64,000 nt of DNA from Photobacterium aquimaris (GTDB lineage Bacteria; Pseudomonadota; Gammaproteobacteria; Enterobacterales; Vibrionaceae). The stretch's first letter is position 1. Each line of letters begins with the position of its first letter. This document shows, piece after piece, positions 7,900 to 16,220 of the stretch. A model generated the notes under the pieces. It made no database searches. It was not told where the DNA came from and saw only the letters and a program-made list of their open reading frames with translations. The stretch is from contig NZ_MSCC01000001.1 of assembly GCF_002954455.1 (NCBI RefSeq), positions 1,480,275 through 1,544,274 on the forward strand, given 5' to 3'. Made by a program: the position numbers and the translations under genes.

Positions 7900-10094
7900 A
7901 CACTTTCTGGAGCAACTGGGTTATTGTATTAACCTTACTCTTTCTGATTCTTATGATCATTGTGGTGGTCTATTACTGGCGAAAAAATCCTACTGCAGAT
8001 CAAAATAAAACTGTTGATAGCTTTGATAATATTAAAGAAAATGATGCTGCAGTACCTAAGTTATTATTGTTTTGTTATTTTATCGCATTTGTTTTATCAG
8101 CAGGCTTTTTCGTGCTTTACCCTGGCCTTGGTAATTGGCAGGGTCTTATGGATTGGACATCAACCAGTGAAGCGACGAAGCCTCACCCTACTGACTTAAC
8201 AAAACAAATTAGCCAAGCCAAGCTCAGTGGTAGTTCATACCAAAAACTCAGTCAAGATTCGACGATAGTCAGTGCTGGTGATGCATTGTTTCAGACCCAT
8301 TGTACCGCCTGCCATCTAAGTGAAGCTGAGGGTCAAACCCATTTTCCTAATCTTGCTGATGATGTATGGCTTTATGGTGGTACAGATAAAGATATTCATC
8401 ATTCAATCACTCAAGGCCGAAATGGCGTTATGGCTGGCTGGAAAACGATTTTATCAGCCGAAGATATTAAGCATGTCGCAACTTATATTGCTTCTTTACA
8501 AGCAGATCGCATCATTTCGGCACCCGCCTTTACATTACAACAAGGTAAAACCGTTTTTACTAAAAATTGTACCAGCTGTCATGGCAGTAATGCACAAGGA
8601 AATCAATTAATCGGCGCACCTAACCTAGCCGATAATATCTGGCTCCACGATGGCAGTATTGAAGGTATTATTAACACGATTAACAACGGATTAAATAACG
8701 TTATGCCAGCGTTTGCTAACCAACTTTCTGCAGCTGAGATTCAAGCGCTTGGTGCTTACATTCGCCATCAAAACACCATTCAAACAGATAAAGTGGCTCA
8801 ATTAGATCAAGCATTAATTACCAAAGGCCAATATTTAGCTTACGCAGGTGACTGTGTCGCTTGCCACACTGGTGAAGGAGGAGAATTATTTGGGGGCGGA
8901 TTAAGTTTTGTGACTCCATTTGGTACCATGTATTCAACCAATATATCGTCTCACCCTGAATTTGGTATAGGTGATTACACGTATAACGAGTTCTATGATG
9001 CACTCCATAAAGGTAAGGGAAAACACGGCTATCTTTATCCGGCAATGCCCTATTCTTCTTATCAATACGTAACAGATGCAGACACTCAAGCATTATGGGC
9101 ATACATGCAATCACTTAGTTACGTTAATACTCGTAATCGTGATAATCAGATGATGTTTCCTAGTAATATTCGGTTAGGTCTACTTGGTTGGAATATCGCC
9201 TTTCTCAATACTGAACCACTTGAATACCCTGCCGATAGCACCCCATCTTGGCGTCGCGGTAAATATTTAACCATGGGCTTAGGTCACTGTTCAGAATGCC
9301 ATACTCCACGAAATATCGCCCAAGCTTTAATTGCCGATAAACTGTTTCAGGGTAATTTAATTGATGGCTGGATGGCACCGGATATTACCGCGACAGAGCT
9401 GTATCAAGATCGTTGGACAATTGCTTCTCTTACCGATTTTCTAAAAACAGGCCATTCAGAAAAAGGCACCGCATTTGGTGGCATGGCTGAGGTTGTCAAA
9501 AACAGTACTCGCTATTTAACCCGTGATGATGTCAGTGCTATTGCTGAATATCTTATTACTGGCGATAAATATAACGTACTTGATAAATCAGTTGGCCAGC
9601 TCAACCCACCCGGTTTTGGTGATTTAATTCCAGCTCAAGTAAATATTCAAAACCCAGATTTAAGTGATTTAGCAACCACGCCACCAACGGATACACGTCA
9701 ACAAGAACAACGGCTTTATGGGTTGTACGTTCAAACCTGTGGCGCTTGCCATGGCGCCGATGGTAAAGGCCGTAAAGGTATAGCACCAACGTTACTCAAT
9801 AACGGTATTATTATGCACAAAGACCCTTATGACACCATTGCCGTCACCATTCGAGGTCTTACACCGAACTATTTAGAGCAGGAAATTGATTTTATGCCTA
9901 TGAGTAGTTTCAATACGGTGTTAAATGATGCTGATTTGGCCCAACTAATCACTTTTGTGCGTCAAAAATTAGGTGGTAGAGACATTCCCGTTACGGAAAA
10001 TCAAGTCACGACAATTCGTAAAGATCTTACTAAAGCGGGATTTGCAGGGAATATCCATAATATGACTCAACCTATGAGTAATGATCCAGAATAA
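7896..10094 (+). CDS. ccoP: Pentaheme CcoP fused to a dehydrogenase-type triheme cytochrome c
   Basis: A 732-aa membrane-anchored cytochrome, more than twice the usual CcoP length of about 300 aa. Residues 1-80 form the CcoP head (MNTFWSNWVI helix; second helix ending VLYPGLGNWQG). Two CcoP heme domains follow, with CTACH at 136-140 and CTSCH at 225-229. Residues from about 305 to the end resemble the triheme cytochrome subunit of membrane alcohol/aldehyde/gluconate dehydrogenases, with CVACH at 320-324, CSECH at 465-469 (CSECHTPRN) and CGACH at 615-619. The reading frame is continuous and the start overlaps the ccoO stop (ATGA). The fusion could let a periplasmic dehydrogenase feed the oxidase directly; no dehydrogenase catalytic subunit is encoded nearby. 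Confidence 0.92.
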   Translation: MNTFWSNWVIVLTLLFLILMIIVVVYYWRKNPTADQNKTVDSFDNIKENDAAVPKLLLFCYFIAFVLSAGFFVLYPGLGNWQGLMDWTSTSEATKPHPTDLTKQISQAKLSGSSYQKLSQDSTIVSAGDALFQTHCTACHLSEAEGQTHFPNLADDVWLYGGTDKDIHHSITQGRNGVMAGWKTILSAEDIKHVATYIASLQADRIISAPAFTLQQGKTVFTKNCTSCHGSNAQGNQLIGAPNLADNIWLHDGSIEGIINTINNGLNNVMPAFANQLSAAEIQALGAYIRHQNTIQTDKVAQLDQALITKGQYLAYAGDCVACHTGEGGELFGGGLSFVTPFGTMYSTNISSHPEFGIGDYTYNEFYDALHKGKGKHGYLYPAMPYSSYQYVTDADTQALWAYMQSLSYVNTRNRDNQMMFPSNIRLGLLGWNIAFLNTEPLEYPADSTPSWRRGKYLTMGLGHCSECHTPRNIAQALIADKLFQGNLIDGWMAPDITATELYQDRWTIASLTDFLKTGHSEKGTAFGGMAEVVKNSTRYLTRDDVSAIAEYLITGDKYNVLDKSVGQLNPPGFGDLIPAQVNIQNPDLSDLATTPPTDTRQQEQRLYGLYVQTCGACHGADGKGRKGIAPTLLNNGIIMHKDPYDTIAVTIRGLTPNYLEQEIDFMPMSSFNTVLNDADLAQLITFVRQKLGGRDIPVTENQVTTIRKDLTKAGFAGNIHNMTQPMSNDPE

Positions 10095-10108
10095 TGAAAT
10101 AAACTCTC

Positions 10109-10155
10109 GCTAACTGATTGAAACTAAAATCAGTTAGCTGAAGTGCTTCATTTTA
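10109..10155 (+). terminator. Probable terminator of the cbb3 operon
   Basis: An 11-bp stem GCTAACTGATT (10109-10119) / AATCAGTTAGC (10128-10138) with an 8-nt loop is followed by a small TGAAG/CTTCA hairpin running into TTTT. Confidence 0.55.
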
Positions 10156-10186
10156 CGCCTATTACACAATTAAGCGTTATTTTTTA

Positions 10187-10214
10187 TTGCTTGTGAGAAA
10201 TATCTAGGTATAGT
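10187..10214 (+). promoter_or_regulatory. Promoter of the lysine riboswitch-lysW transcript
   Basis: TTGCTT (10187-10192), a 16-bp spacer and TATAGT (10209-10214) resemble a sigma70 promoter. Transcription would start near 10221, just before the conserved riboswitch sequence. Confidence 0.55.
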
Positions 10215-10228
10215 CAAATCTTAATCCT

Positions 10229-10483
10229 TTGAGTAGAGGCGCGCTGCCTAAAAGTATTCGGTTGGAGGGAGATCCCCAATGAAAATCGAAGAAAGGAGTC
10301 AGCGCCGAAGTGATTATTGAGTCATCAATAGTCGCTGGTTCTGTATTGAATAAGTGCAGAACTGCCATAGTTATGTTGTCTATGGAGCGCTACCCTAAGG
10401 GATAAGAAGTATTATTTCTCAAGAAATCTGTTTCTCTATCCTTTCGGTAGATCTCCACCTTATTATAGGTGTTTAAGAGATCC
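10229..10483 (+). ncRNA. Lysine riboswitch (L box) with translational expression platform
   Basis: The aptamer (about 10229-10397) shows the conserved L-box blocks in order: GTAGAGGCGCG, AAGTAT, GGAGGGAG, GAAAGGAG, GCGCCGAAG, TCGCTGG, ACTGCCATAG and TATGGAGCGCTACC, the last closing the P1 stem. Downstream, ATCTC-CACCT (10451-10460) can pair with AGGTG (10467-10471) and GAGAT (10477-10481), burying the purine-rich ribosome site just before the ATG at 10484. No U-tract terminator is present, so control is inferred to act on translation. High lysine should switch off the transporter gene. Confidence 0.92.
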
Positions 10484-12067
10484 ATGAATTTAATCCAATA
10501 TTCTGATTCACTACTATCAGTGGTACCCGCACTACTGGCAGTTATTCTTGCAATTACTACCCGCCGTGTATTGTTATCCTTAGGCGCGGGCATTATTGCA
10601 GGATCAATCCTTCTAAATAATTACAACCCACTCGCAGCACTACAATATCTTTTACATCAAATTCTTGGCTTAGTTTGGGCTGATGGCGCTATCAACACCA
10701 GTAACGTTAACATGTTATTGTTTATGTTATTACTAGGAGGCTTGATTAGCTTAATGACCGCAACAGGTGCTACCAAAGCATTTGCTGAATGGGGTGTACG
10801 TCGTTGTAAAGATCGTCGCAGTGCCAATATCCTAACAGGTATGATGGTATTTGCTTTTTTTATTGATGACTTTTTCCACAGTTTGTCTGTAGGACCTATT
10901 TGTCGTCCAGTAACCGATCGTTTTCAAATTTCGCGTGCAAAACTAGCTTATTTGCTAGATTCAACCGCGGCACCTGTGTGTGTTATCACGCCTATTTCAT
11001 CATGGGGTGCATATATTATTGCTATCCTTGGTGGCATTTTAGTGACCAATGACATTACAGAAACAAGCCCTATTTCATTGTTTGTACAGATGATTCCAAT
11101 GAATCTCTATGCTGTATTTACTTTGTTGATGGTATTAGTGGTTATTACCTTCCAACTTGATATTGGTCCAATGCGTAAACACGAACAACGTGCACGTGAG
11201 GGTCAACTTTGGGATGAAGCAAAAGGTCATCCAAAAGGATTAGAAATCACCACTGAAGGTGAAGGTAATGGCACCATGATCGATATGGTGTTACCAATTC
11301 TAACCCTAACGGTTTCTAGCATTGTCTTTATGATCATCAGTGGTGCTGATGTGTTAGCCGCTAAAGGTCAAGCATTCAGCTTAATTGGTTCAATTGAACA
11401 TACAGATGTCGGTTCATCATTAGTGTACGCCGCGCTATGTAGTCTGGCTGTATCTATTGTATTAGCATTACGCCTAAAGCTACCACTAAAAACATGGTTA
11501 ACGGCTGCACCTCAAGGTGTTCAAGCGATGATGCCTGCAATTATCATTCTGTTATTTGCATGGACAATTGGTACTGTTGTAAGTGATATGGAAACAGGTC
11601 AATACTTAGCATCATTAACAAAGTATGGTTTGCCTGTTGCGCTACTACCTGCATTAGTGTTCTTACTATCATGTGGTATGTCTTTTGCGACCGGCACCAG
11701 CTGGGGTACATTTGGTATCATGTTGCCTCTCGCAGGTGATATGGCAATCGCGAGTGACGTTAACTTATTAATGCCTATGTTATCAGCGGTATTAGCAGGT
11801 TCAGTATTTGGTGATCACAGCTCGCCGATCTCAAGTACCAGTATTTTGTCAGCAACGGGCGCTGGTAGTCACCATATGGATCACGTAATGACTCAGTTAC
11901 CGTATGCCGTAACCGTTGCCTTTGGTGCTTTCCTTGGCTACTTAGCAATGGGTCTTTCAGGCTCTACTATGATTGGTATCGCTGTAAGTTCAGTATGGTT
12001 CGTTGGTTGCTGTGTTTATCACGTTCGCCAAGATAAGAAACAGCAATTAGTCGCAGCTGTGAATTAA
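10484..12067 (+). CDS. lysW: LysW, NhaC-family lysine transporter
   Basis: Inner-membrane carrier of 527 aa in the Na+/H+ antiporter NhaC superfamily, with many hydrophobic segments and conserved blocks such as FAFFIDDFFHSLSVGP, DSTAAPVCVITPISSWG, SFATGTSWGTFG and FGDHSSPISSTS. The lysine riboswitch directly upstream indicates a lysine importer, the role assigned to riboswitch-controlled NhaC homologues (LysW). The ATG at 10484 is preferred over an in-frame GTG at 10469, because the GTG lies inside the ribosome-site hairpin. The gene is monocistronic and is followed by a terminator. Confidence 0.85.
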   Translation: MNLIQYSDSLLSVVPALLAVILAITTRRVLLSLGAGIIAGSILLNNYNPLAALQYLLHQILGLVWADGAINTSNVNMLLFMLLLGGLISLMTATGATKAFAEWGVRRCKDRRSANILTGMMVFAFFIDDFFHSLSVGPICRPVTDRFQISRAKLAYLLDSTAAPVCVITPISSWGAYIIAILGGILVTNDITETSPISLFVQMIPMNLYAVFTLLMVLVVITFQLDIGPMRKHEQRAREGQLWDEAKGHPKGLEITTEGEGNGTMIDMVLPILTLTVSSIVFMIISGADVLAAKGQAFSLIGSIEHTDVGSSLVYAALCSLAVSIVLALRLKLPLKTWLTAAPQGVQAMMPAIIILLFAWTIGTVVSDMETGQYLASLTKYGLPVALLPALVFLLSCGMSFATGTSWGTFGIMLPLAGDMAIASDVNLLMPMLSAVLAGSVFGDHSSPISSTSILSATGAGSHHMDHVMTQLPYAVTVAFGAFLGYLAMGLSGSTMIGIAVSSVWFVGCCVYHVRQDKKQQLVAAVN

Positions 12068-12087
12068 AAGCAACCGTTATAAAGAAT

Positions 12088-12151
12088 AATCCCCGTTCGT
12101 TTTTGTGCTTATTTGATTTATTCTATAGCACGACGCAGCGGGGATTTTTTT
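12088..12151 (+). terminator. Terminator after lysW
   Basis: Outer arms AATCCCCG (12088-12095) and CGGGGATT (12139-12146), an inner GTGCT/AGCAC pair, and a following T run. Confidence 0.75.
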
Positions 12152-12167
12152 GATCAGGAGATAAGCA

Positions 12168-12608
12168 ATGGAATATTTACACACAATGGTACGTGTCAGT
12201 AATTTGAATGCCTCACTAGACTTTTACTGCCAACAATTAGGGCTCATTGAAACGCACCGAAAAGAAAGCGAACGTGGACGTTTCACTCTGGTCTTTTTAG
12301 CCGCGCCATCTCAAGCAGAAGCGGCTGCCCAGACTCAATCGCCACTGTTAGAATTAACCTATAATTGGGATACTGAAACTTATAGCGGTGGGCGTAACTT
12401 TGGCCACCTTGCATTTCGTGTTGATGATATTTATCGATTATGCCAACAGCTACAAGATAATGGTGTAACGATTAATCGCCCACCACGCGATGGTCACATG
12501 GCATTTGTTCGTTCACCGGATGGTATTTCAATTGAATTACTGCAAAAGGGTGAGCCATTATCCCCTGCTGAACCGTGGATTTCACAGCCTAATGTTGGCG
12601 AATGGTAA
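12168..12608 (+). CDS. gloA: Lactoylglutathione lyase (glyoxalase I) family protein
   Basis: VOC-fold metalloenzyme of 146 aa that converts the methylglyoxal-glutathione hemithioacetal to S-lactoylglutathione. The four metal ligands expected from E. coli GloA are present: H5 (LHTMVRV), E62 (LLELTYNW), H80 (FGHLAF) and E123 (SIELLQK). The conserved RNFGHLAF and SPDGISIELLQ blocks support the call. A GGAG ribosome site precedes the ATG. Vibrionaceae can carry more than one gloA-like gene, so this may be a paralogue of the housekeeping enzyme. Confidence 0.88.
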   Translation: MEYLHTMVRVSNLNASLDFYCQQLGLIETHRKESERGRFTLVFLAAPSQAEAAAQTQSPLLELTYNWDTETYSGGRNFGHLAFRVDDIYRLCQQLQDNGVTINRPPRDGHMAFVRSPDGISIELLQKGEPLSPAEPWISQPNVGEW

Positions 12609-12668
12609 ATTTAGACAATTGTGCGCCACAGGTTTATTTTGTATTCCTGTGGCATTCGCAATCTACAA

Positions 12669-13319
12669 TTATAAAACAATGATCCCTAAATTACTCAGCA
12701 GTTGTTCTTGCTGCCAATCACTAATTTGAGCCCCCGCTAAAGAAACGCGGCGAACATCAACCTCATCTAAATCAACATGGCATAAATTAGTATCTTGAAA
12801 TATTGCTTGTTGCCACTGTTCGCTTGAGAATTCTCCCCGACTTAAATCAGAACCTTTAAATGACACGCCAATTAAACTAGCTCCACGCCAACGGTTTTCA
12901 AATAACTCACACTTTTCAAGCATTACACTTTCTAAATTGGCATAGCTTAAATCACATCCAGAAATAAATGCCGAACAAAAAAAGCTACTTTGAGTTATAT
13001 AATTAGCAAACGAGGCATAGTGAAAATCTGCGCCTTTAAGATTACATTGGCGTAATTCAATGCCAAAACATTGCGCATTTCTAAAATTTGCCATCGCGAG
13101 ATTACAACCTTTAAAACTAGCATCTTTTAACTTTGCATAGGCAAAACTACAGCCTTCTGTGTCCCCTGCTTCAATAAAGTTACAATCAATAAAACACGCA
13201 TCGGTTAAATTGGTACGAGAAAAATCACAGCAATAAAACTGACACTGTTCAAAGGTTGCTTCTGTTAAATCTTGATGCGTAAACACCTCGCCATCAAATT
13301 GTTTTTTTGTAACATGCAT
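12669..13319 (-). CDS. qnr: Chromosomal Qnr pentapeptide repeat protein
   Basis: A 216-aa right-handed beta-helix protein of the Qnr family, which binds DNA gyrase and topoisomerase IV and lowers sensitivity to fluoroquinolones. Pentapeptide repeats run through most of the protein, with the family-specific blocks FKGCNLAMANFRNAQCFGIE, LKGADF, GCDLSYANLE, FENRWRGASL and SDLSRGEFS, and a C-terminal WQQEQLLSNLGI helix like that of QnrA. The ATG at 13319 gives the usual Qnr length; the codon before it is TTG. No LexA box (CTG-N10-CAG) is seen upstream, unlike qnrB. Codon use and setting look native, as expected for an intrinsic Vibrionaceae qnr. Confidence 0.93.
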   Translation of the reverse strand: MHVTKKQFDGEVFTHQDLTEATFEQCQFYCCDFSRTNLTDACFIDCNFIEAGDTEGCSFAYAKLKDASFKGCNLAMANFRNAQCFGIELRQCNLKGADFHYASFANYITQSSFFCSAFISGCDLSYANLESVMLEKCELFENRWRGASLIGVSFKGSDLSRGEFSSEQWQQAIFQDTNLCHVDLDEVDVRRVSLAGAQISDWQQEQLLSNLGIIVL

Positions 13320-13637
13320 CAATCATTACTCTATATAAATAGTAAACCTTAGGCCTATATTAATAACAATAAACCATCAATTACCAGAAAAAACATTAGT
13401 TTGTTGATTGATTTTTAGCCTCATTTTAAAGCCTACACAAATGAACTGTAACCATGTTTTAAGCTATTCTTTTATTATAATCGCATGCTCGGTTTGAATT
13501 TTATATTCGTATTTCTATTACCATTTAAACCATCTTAAAATCGACATAAAAAATAGCCGCTATTATTGATAATTTATCAATAACAACGACTATTTTTCAC
13601 TCACTCAATCAATCAAATAACAACCAAGCGTGATCGA
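13320..13637. other. Intergenic region between qnr and the cystatin-like gene
   Basis: Both flanking genes are on the minus strand. The region is AT-rich with no supported gene. A long imperfect hairpin at 13548-13597 (AAAAATAG...CTATTTTT, with an inner TTATTGATAA/TTATCAATAA stem) probably terminates the cystatin-like gene; the remainder should contain the qnr promoter, which I could not define. Confidence 0.6.
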
Positions 13638-14030
13638 TTAATTTTTTACGTCACAATTTGAAACAGCGCCATTTGATTTATTAACATGATCAACAGTATA
13701 AACATTTTTTAAACTGCGGAAGACTTTGGCTGTATAAACATCATTATTTTCAATCGAAAATGTCACGTTATAATTCATACCAGCTACAACTTGTTGCGTA
13801 ACATGTAAAACATTTTTTAACTGATGATCACCAGCAATCTCTTTTACAGCAGCTTGAGCAGCAGCCGTCACTTCAGGTGTAATTTCGCCTTGCTGCCAAC
13901 CACCAGGAATAGCTTGAGTATAATCACACCCTGTTTGCATACTTGCCTCTTGCGTTGTTTTAACATCTTGTGCACTACACGCCACTAACGCTAATGAACC
14001 CAAAGCAACCACCAGAAGTTTCTTATTCAT
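13638..14030 (-). CDS. Cystatin-domain lipoprotein
   Basis: Predicted lipoprotein of 130 aa with a lipobox ending at C18 (LALVAC). The mature part has the marks of cystatin-type cysteine-protease inhibitors: an N-terminal PGGW segment (residues 42-45) and the QVVAG loop (80-84, the QxVxG motif), followed by two beta strands and a C-terminal cysteine (C126) that may pair with C35. It could protect the envelope from cysteine proteases of hosts or grazers, but this is inference. It is monocistronic, with its own terminator at 13548-13597. Confidence 0.75.
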   Translation of the reverse strand: MNKKLLVVALGSLALVACSAQDVKTTQEASMQTGCDYTQAIPGGWQQGEITPEVTAAAQAAVKEIAGDHQLKNVLHVTQQVVAGMNYNVTFSIENNDVYTAKVFRSLKNVYTVDHVNKSNGAVSNCDVKN

Positions 14031-14120
14031 AACTTTTCCTATTTATAGTAGACGCGTTTATAACAACATAAAAACAGTGTTCATTGCAAGTTTAATTGCA
14101 GAAAATGAAAATATTCAAAT

Positions 14121-14462
14121 TTATACGACGTATTTACGATACGATTGTTGATTGATATCTTCTATCTCAACACTAATCGCAATATCAGAATTAAACATAG
14201 CAGCAATATGGTGCAATAATACTTCAGAAAGCATATCTTTTTGTTGTTCACTGCGACCCGGTAAGATTCTTAACGTCACATGCACAAAAGGCTTCTCTGT
14301 AGTACCTGTACGATAAATATCATACGGAACCAGTCGAGTTTTAATATCTTCTTCTTCAAAAATACCTGAGCTAAAAATAGAAAAATGTGTGGTGGTCATT
14401 AACTCATTTAAATCAATTTGAGTTTCTAAATCCTTCGCATACTCGACGATACAATGCGGCAT
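14121..14462 (-). CDS. 5-carboxymethyl-2-hydroxymuconate isomerase family protein
   Basis: Small tautomerase-superfamily protein (CHMI/HpaF-like), 113 aa. It starts MPHCIVEYAKDLE; removal of Met would expose the catalytic Pro1 of this family. The ATG at 14462 is chosen because AGGAG lies 7 nt upstream and Pro becomes residue 2; an in-frame ATG further upstream would bury the proline. No other homoprotocatechuate (hpa) gene is nearby, so the physiological substrate is uncertain. It is flanked upstream by a broken TetR regulator that may once have controlled it. Confidence 0.8.
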   Translation of the reverse strand: MPHCIVEYAKDLETQIDLNELMTTTHFSIFSSGIFEEEDIKTRLVPYDIYRTGTTEKPFVHVTLRILPGRSEQQKDMLSEVLLHHIAAMFNSDIAISVEIEDINQQSYRKYVV

Positions 14463-14641
14463 GTTGTTACTCCTAACTAAAATGCTATTATTATTTTTGA
14501 CGTTAACACACAATAAATGTCATAACTGCTTAACATCGCTAATATTAGTTCACTAAATTAGGTTTTAATCGCTAATGTATCGTTCTGTGATCAATACCAT
14601 TATTTAGTAAAATTGTTTGAGAAACGATAGAACTCATAATT

Positions 14642-14929
14642 TTAGTTATTCTTAAATGGATAATTTAAAAATAACTGATCGATCATTTCACCAAGCTTAC
14701 TCTTATCAGTATTTAATTTAGCAAAGGTACGCAACCCTGCAATTTGAACCATAATAAAATCAGCAAGATCTTGCGCATTTTTACTTTTTTCCACCTCGCC
14801 CTGATGTTGAGCCTCTTCAATTAGAATAACAAACTGATCAGTTAACTCTCTAAGATGGGCTTTTGTAATATCAAGCAATGATTGTTGTTCGTTTGTTAAT
14901 TCACTCAATGTTTTAGTTAACATACACAT
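14642..14929 (-). pseudogene. Remnant of a TetR-family regulator (C-terminal ligand domain only)
   Basis: The 95 codons resemble only the C-terminal helical domain of TetR/AcrR regulators (for example KNAQDLADFIMVQIAGLRTFAK and a final MIDQLFLNYPF helix). The N-terminal helix-turn-helix is missing: upstream in the same frame the reading continues for about 12 codons to a TGA near 14966, and no HTH-like sequence follows in the AT-rich DNA beyond. No ribosome site precedes the ATG at 14929. It is best read as a decayed regulator of the adjacent isomerase gene, though expression of a free ligand-binding domain cannot be excluded. Confidence 0.6.
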
Positions 14930-15200
14930 ACTATTAGGTAAATTATCAGAGCGATGCAGACAACATCATTTTGAAAAATTTATTCTACATAGCATTTTTG
15001 GACAGCCAAAAGTTTTCGTTCTCAAAAATCACCCGATAAGATAAACAATTCCACAAGCAACAGAGTCTTTTATTGTAAAAATTACCGCTTATTTTTAATA
15101 TTTTTGGTTAAATCAATCAGACTCCCATATTTCGCGATCACCAACACCCACAATTCTTACAGCTATTGCGGTATTTTGTGCTAATTATAAAAAGCCCTAT

Positions 15201-16220
15201 CTAATTGGGATGTAACTGATGACTCGCCGACTTCCCTTTACACCAGAGCCCACCAGCATATTGCTTAAAGGCGCACATTCGAGACCATTTTCCGCTCACA
15301 TTGGCATAACGTTCCATAAATTGTTTGCTATGCTCAAGCCAAGCATCCGGCGTTATTCCTAATTGTTGTAAAATCTTGGGTTGATTCGATGTTATAACAC
15401 CATGTTTATCATTGCGAATACAACGACCTGTCCAGTCAATCAGTTCGAGATAATCTGCAAAGGCAAAGTTTATTCCGGCCGTTTTCGCTTGATGTTCAGC
15501 ACCCACAAAAGGTAATAATCGAAAATTCGCTTTATTTAATGATGATTGTCTAGCGGTGGTTTTCAGTTGCTTATATTCACGAATGCGCTGTTGAATCGAG
15601 GTAAAATCTGATTGCTCTAATGACTGTGTAACACCTGCCCGAATCGGATTTAAATCAACGTACATCATACAAGATAATAACGCTTGTTCATCCAATAAAG
15701 CTTGAGACTTAAACCGTCCTTCCCAAAACGCGCCTTTACATTGGTCTTCTTTATTGGCTTTTCGTGCTATTTCCTCATTAAGACAAAGCATAAACCAACT
15801 GATACTGCCTAATCGTTGCTGCCATTCCGTCACTAAATTCGATAACGCTTGCTGTTTATCTGTACCTACTTGTCCTTCTTTTAAGAAATCGACAGCAATA
15901 GGATGACCATTAAATAGCTGCAACCAGCGCGATATTACCGCTTTCGGAGTTAACTTCTGTTGCTGCTCAGTATCTATTTTCAGTACCAAATGATAATGGT
16001 TACTCATCACCGCATAAGCACACACATCAATACAAAATACAGCGGCTAGTTGCTTGATTTTATTTACTATCCAACCGCGACGGTGATGATAATTTTTGCC
16101 GTTATATGGATCGTCACCACATAAATACGCACGCCGTACGCAGCGGTTAATAACATGATAAAAAGGCGTGATTTGAGGTTCGATCAATTTACGTCTTGAG
16201 ATTGTCATTGGTTTCACCAT
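15201..16220 (-). CDS. RAYT-type Y1 transposase (REP-associated tyrosine transposase)
   Basis: HUH single-strand nuclease of the IS200/RAYT superfamily, about 339 aa. The HUH pair is H77/H79 in SNHYHLVLK (numbering from the TTG at 16226), and the likely catalytic tyrosine is Y189 in MMYVDLNPIRAG; the CKGAFWEGRFKSQALL block is also typical. RAYTs are single-copy domesticated or semi-mobile transposases. No terminal repeats, target duplication or REP hairpins are recognisable around it. The ATG at 16220 is taken as start; 16208 is also possible. Confidence 0.85.
   Translation of the reverse strand: MVKPMTISRRKLIEPQITPFYHVINRCVRRAYLCGDDPYNGKNYHHRRGWIVNKIKQLAAVFCIDVCAYAVMSNHYHLVLKIDTEQQQKLTPKAVISRWLQLFNGHPIAVDFLKEGQVGTDKQQALSNLVTEWQQRLGSISWFMLCLNEEIARKANKEDQCKGAFWEGRFKSQALLDEQALLSCMMYVDLNPIRAGVTQSLEQSDFTSIQQRIREYKQLKTTARQSSLNKANFRLLPFVGAEHQAKTAGINFAFADYLELIDWTGRCIRNDKHGVITSNQPKILQQLGITPDAWLEHSKQFMERYANVSGKWSRMCAFKQYAGGLWCKGKSASHQLHPN

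Noticed and set aside
10390..10593. Minus-strand reading frame of 67 codons across the lysine riboswitch
   Set aside because: It overlaps the riboswitch and the lysW start, has no homology features and is explained by the structured RNA.
12669..13400. SOS (LexA) control of qnr
   Set aside because: No CTG-N10-CAG sequence is present in the upstream region.
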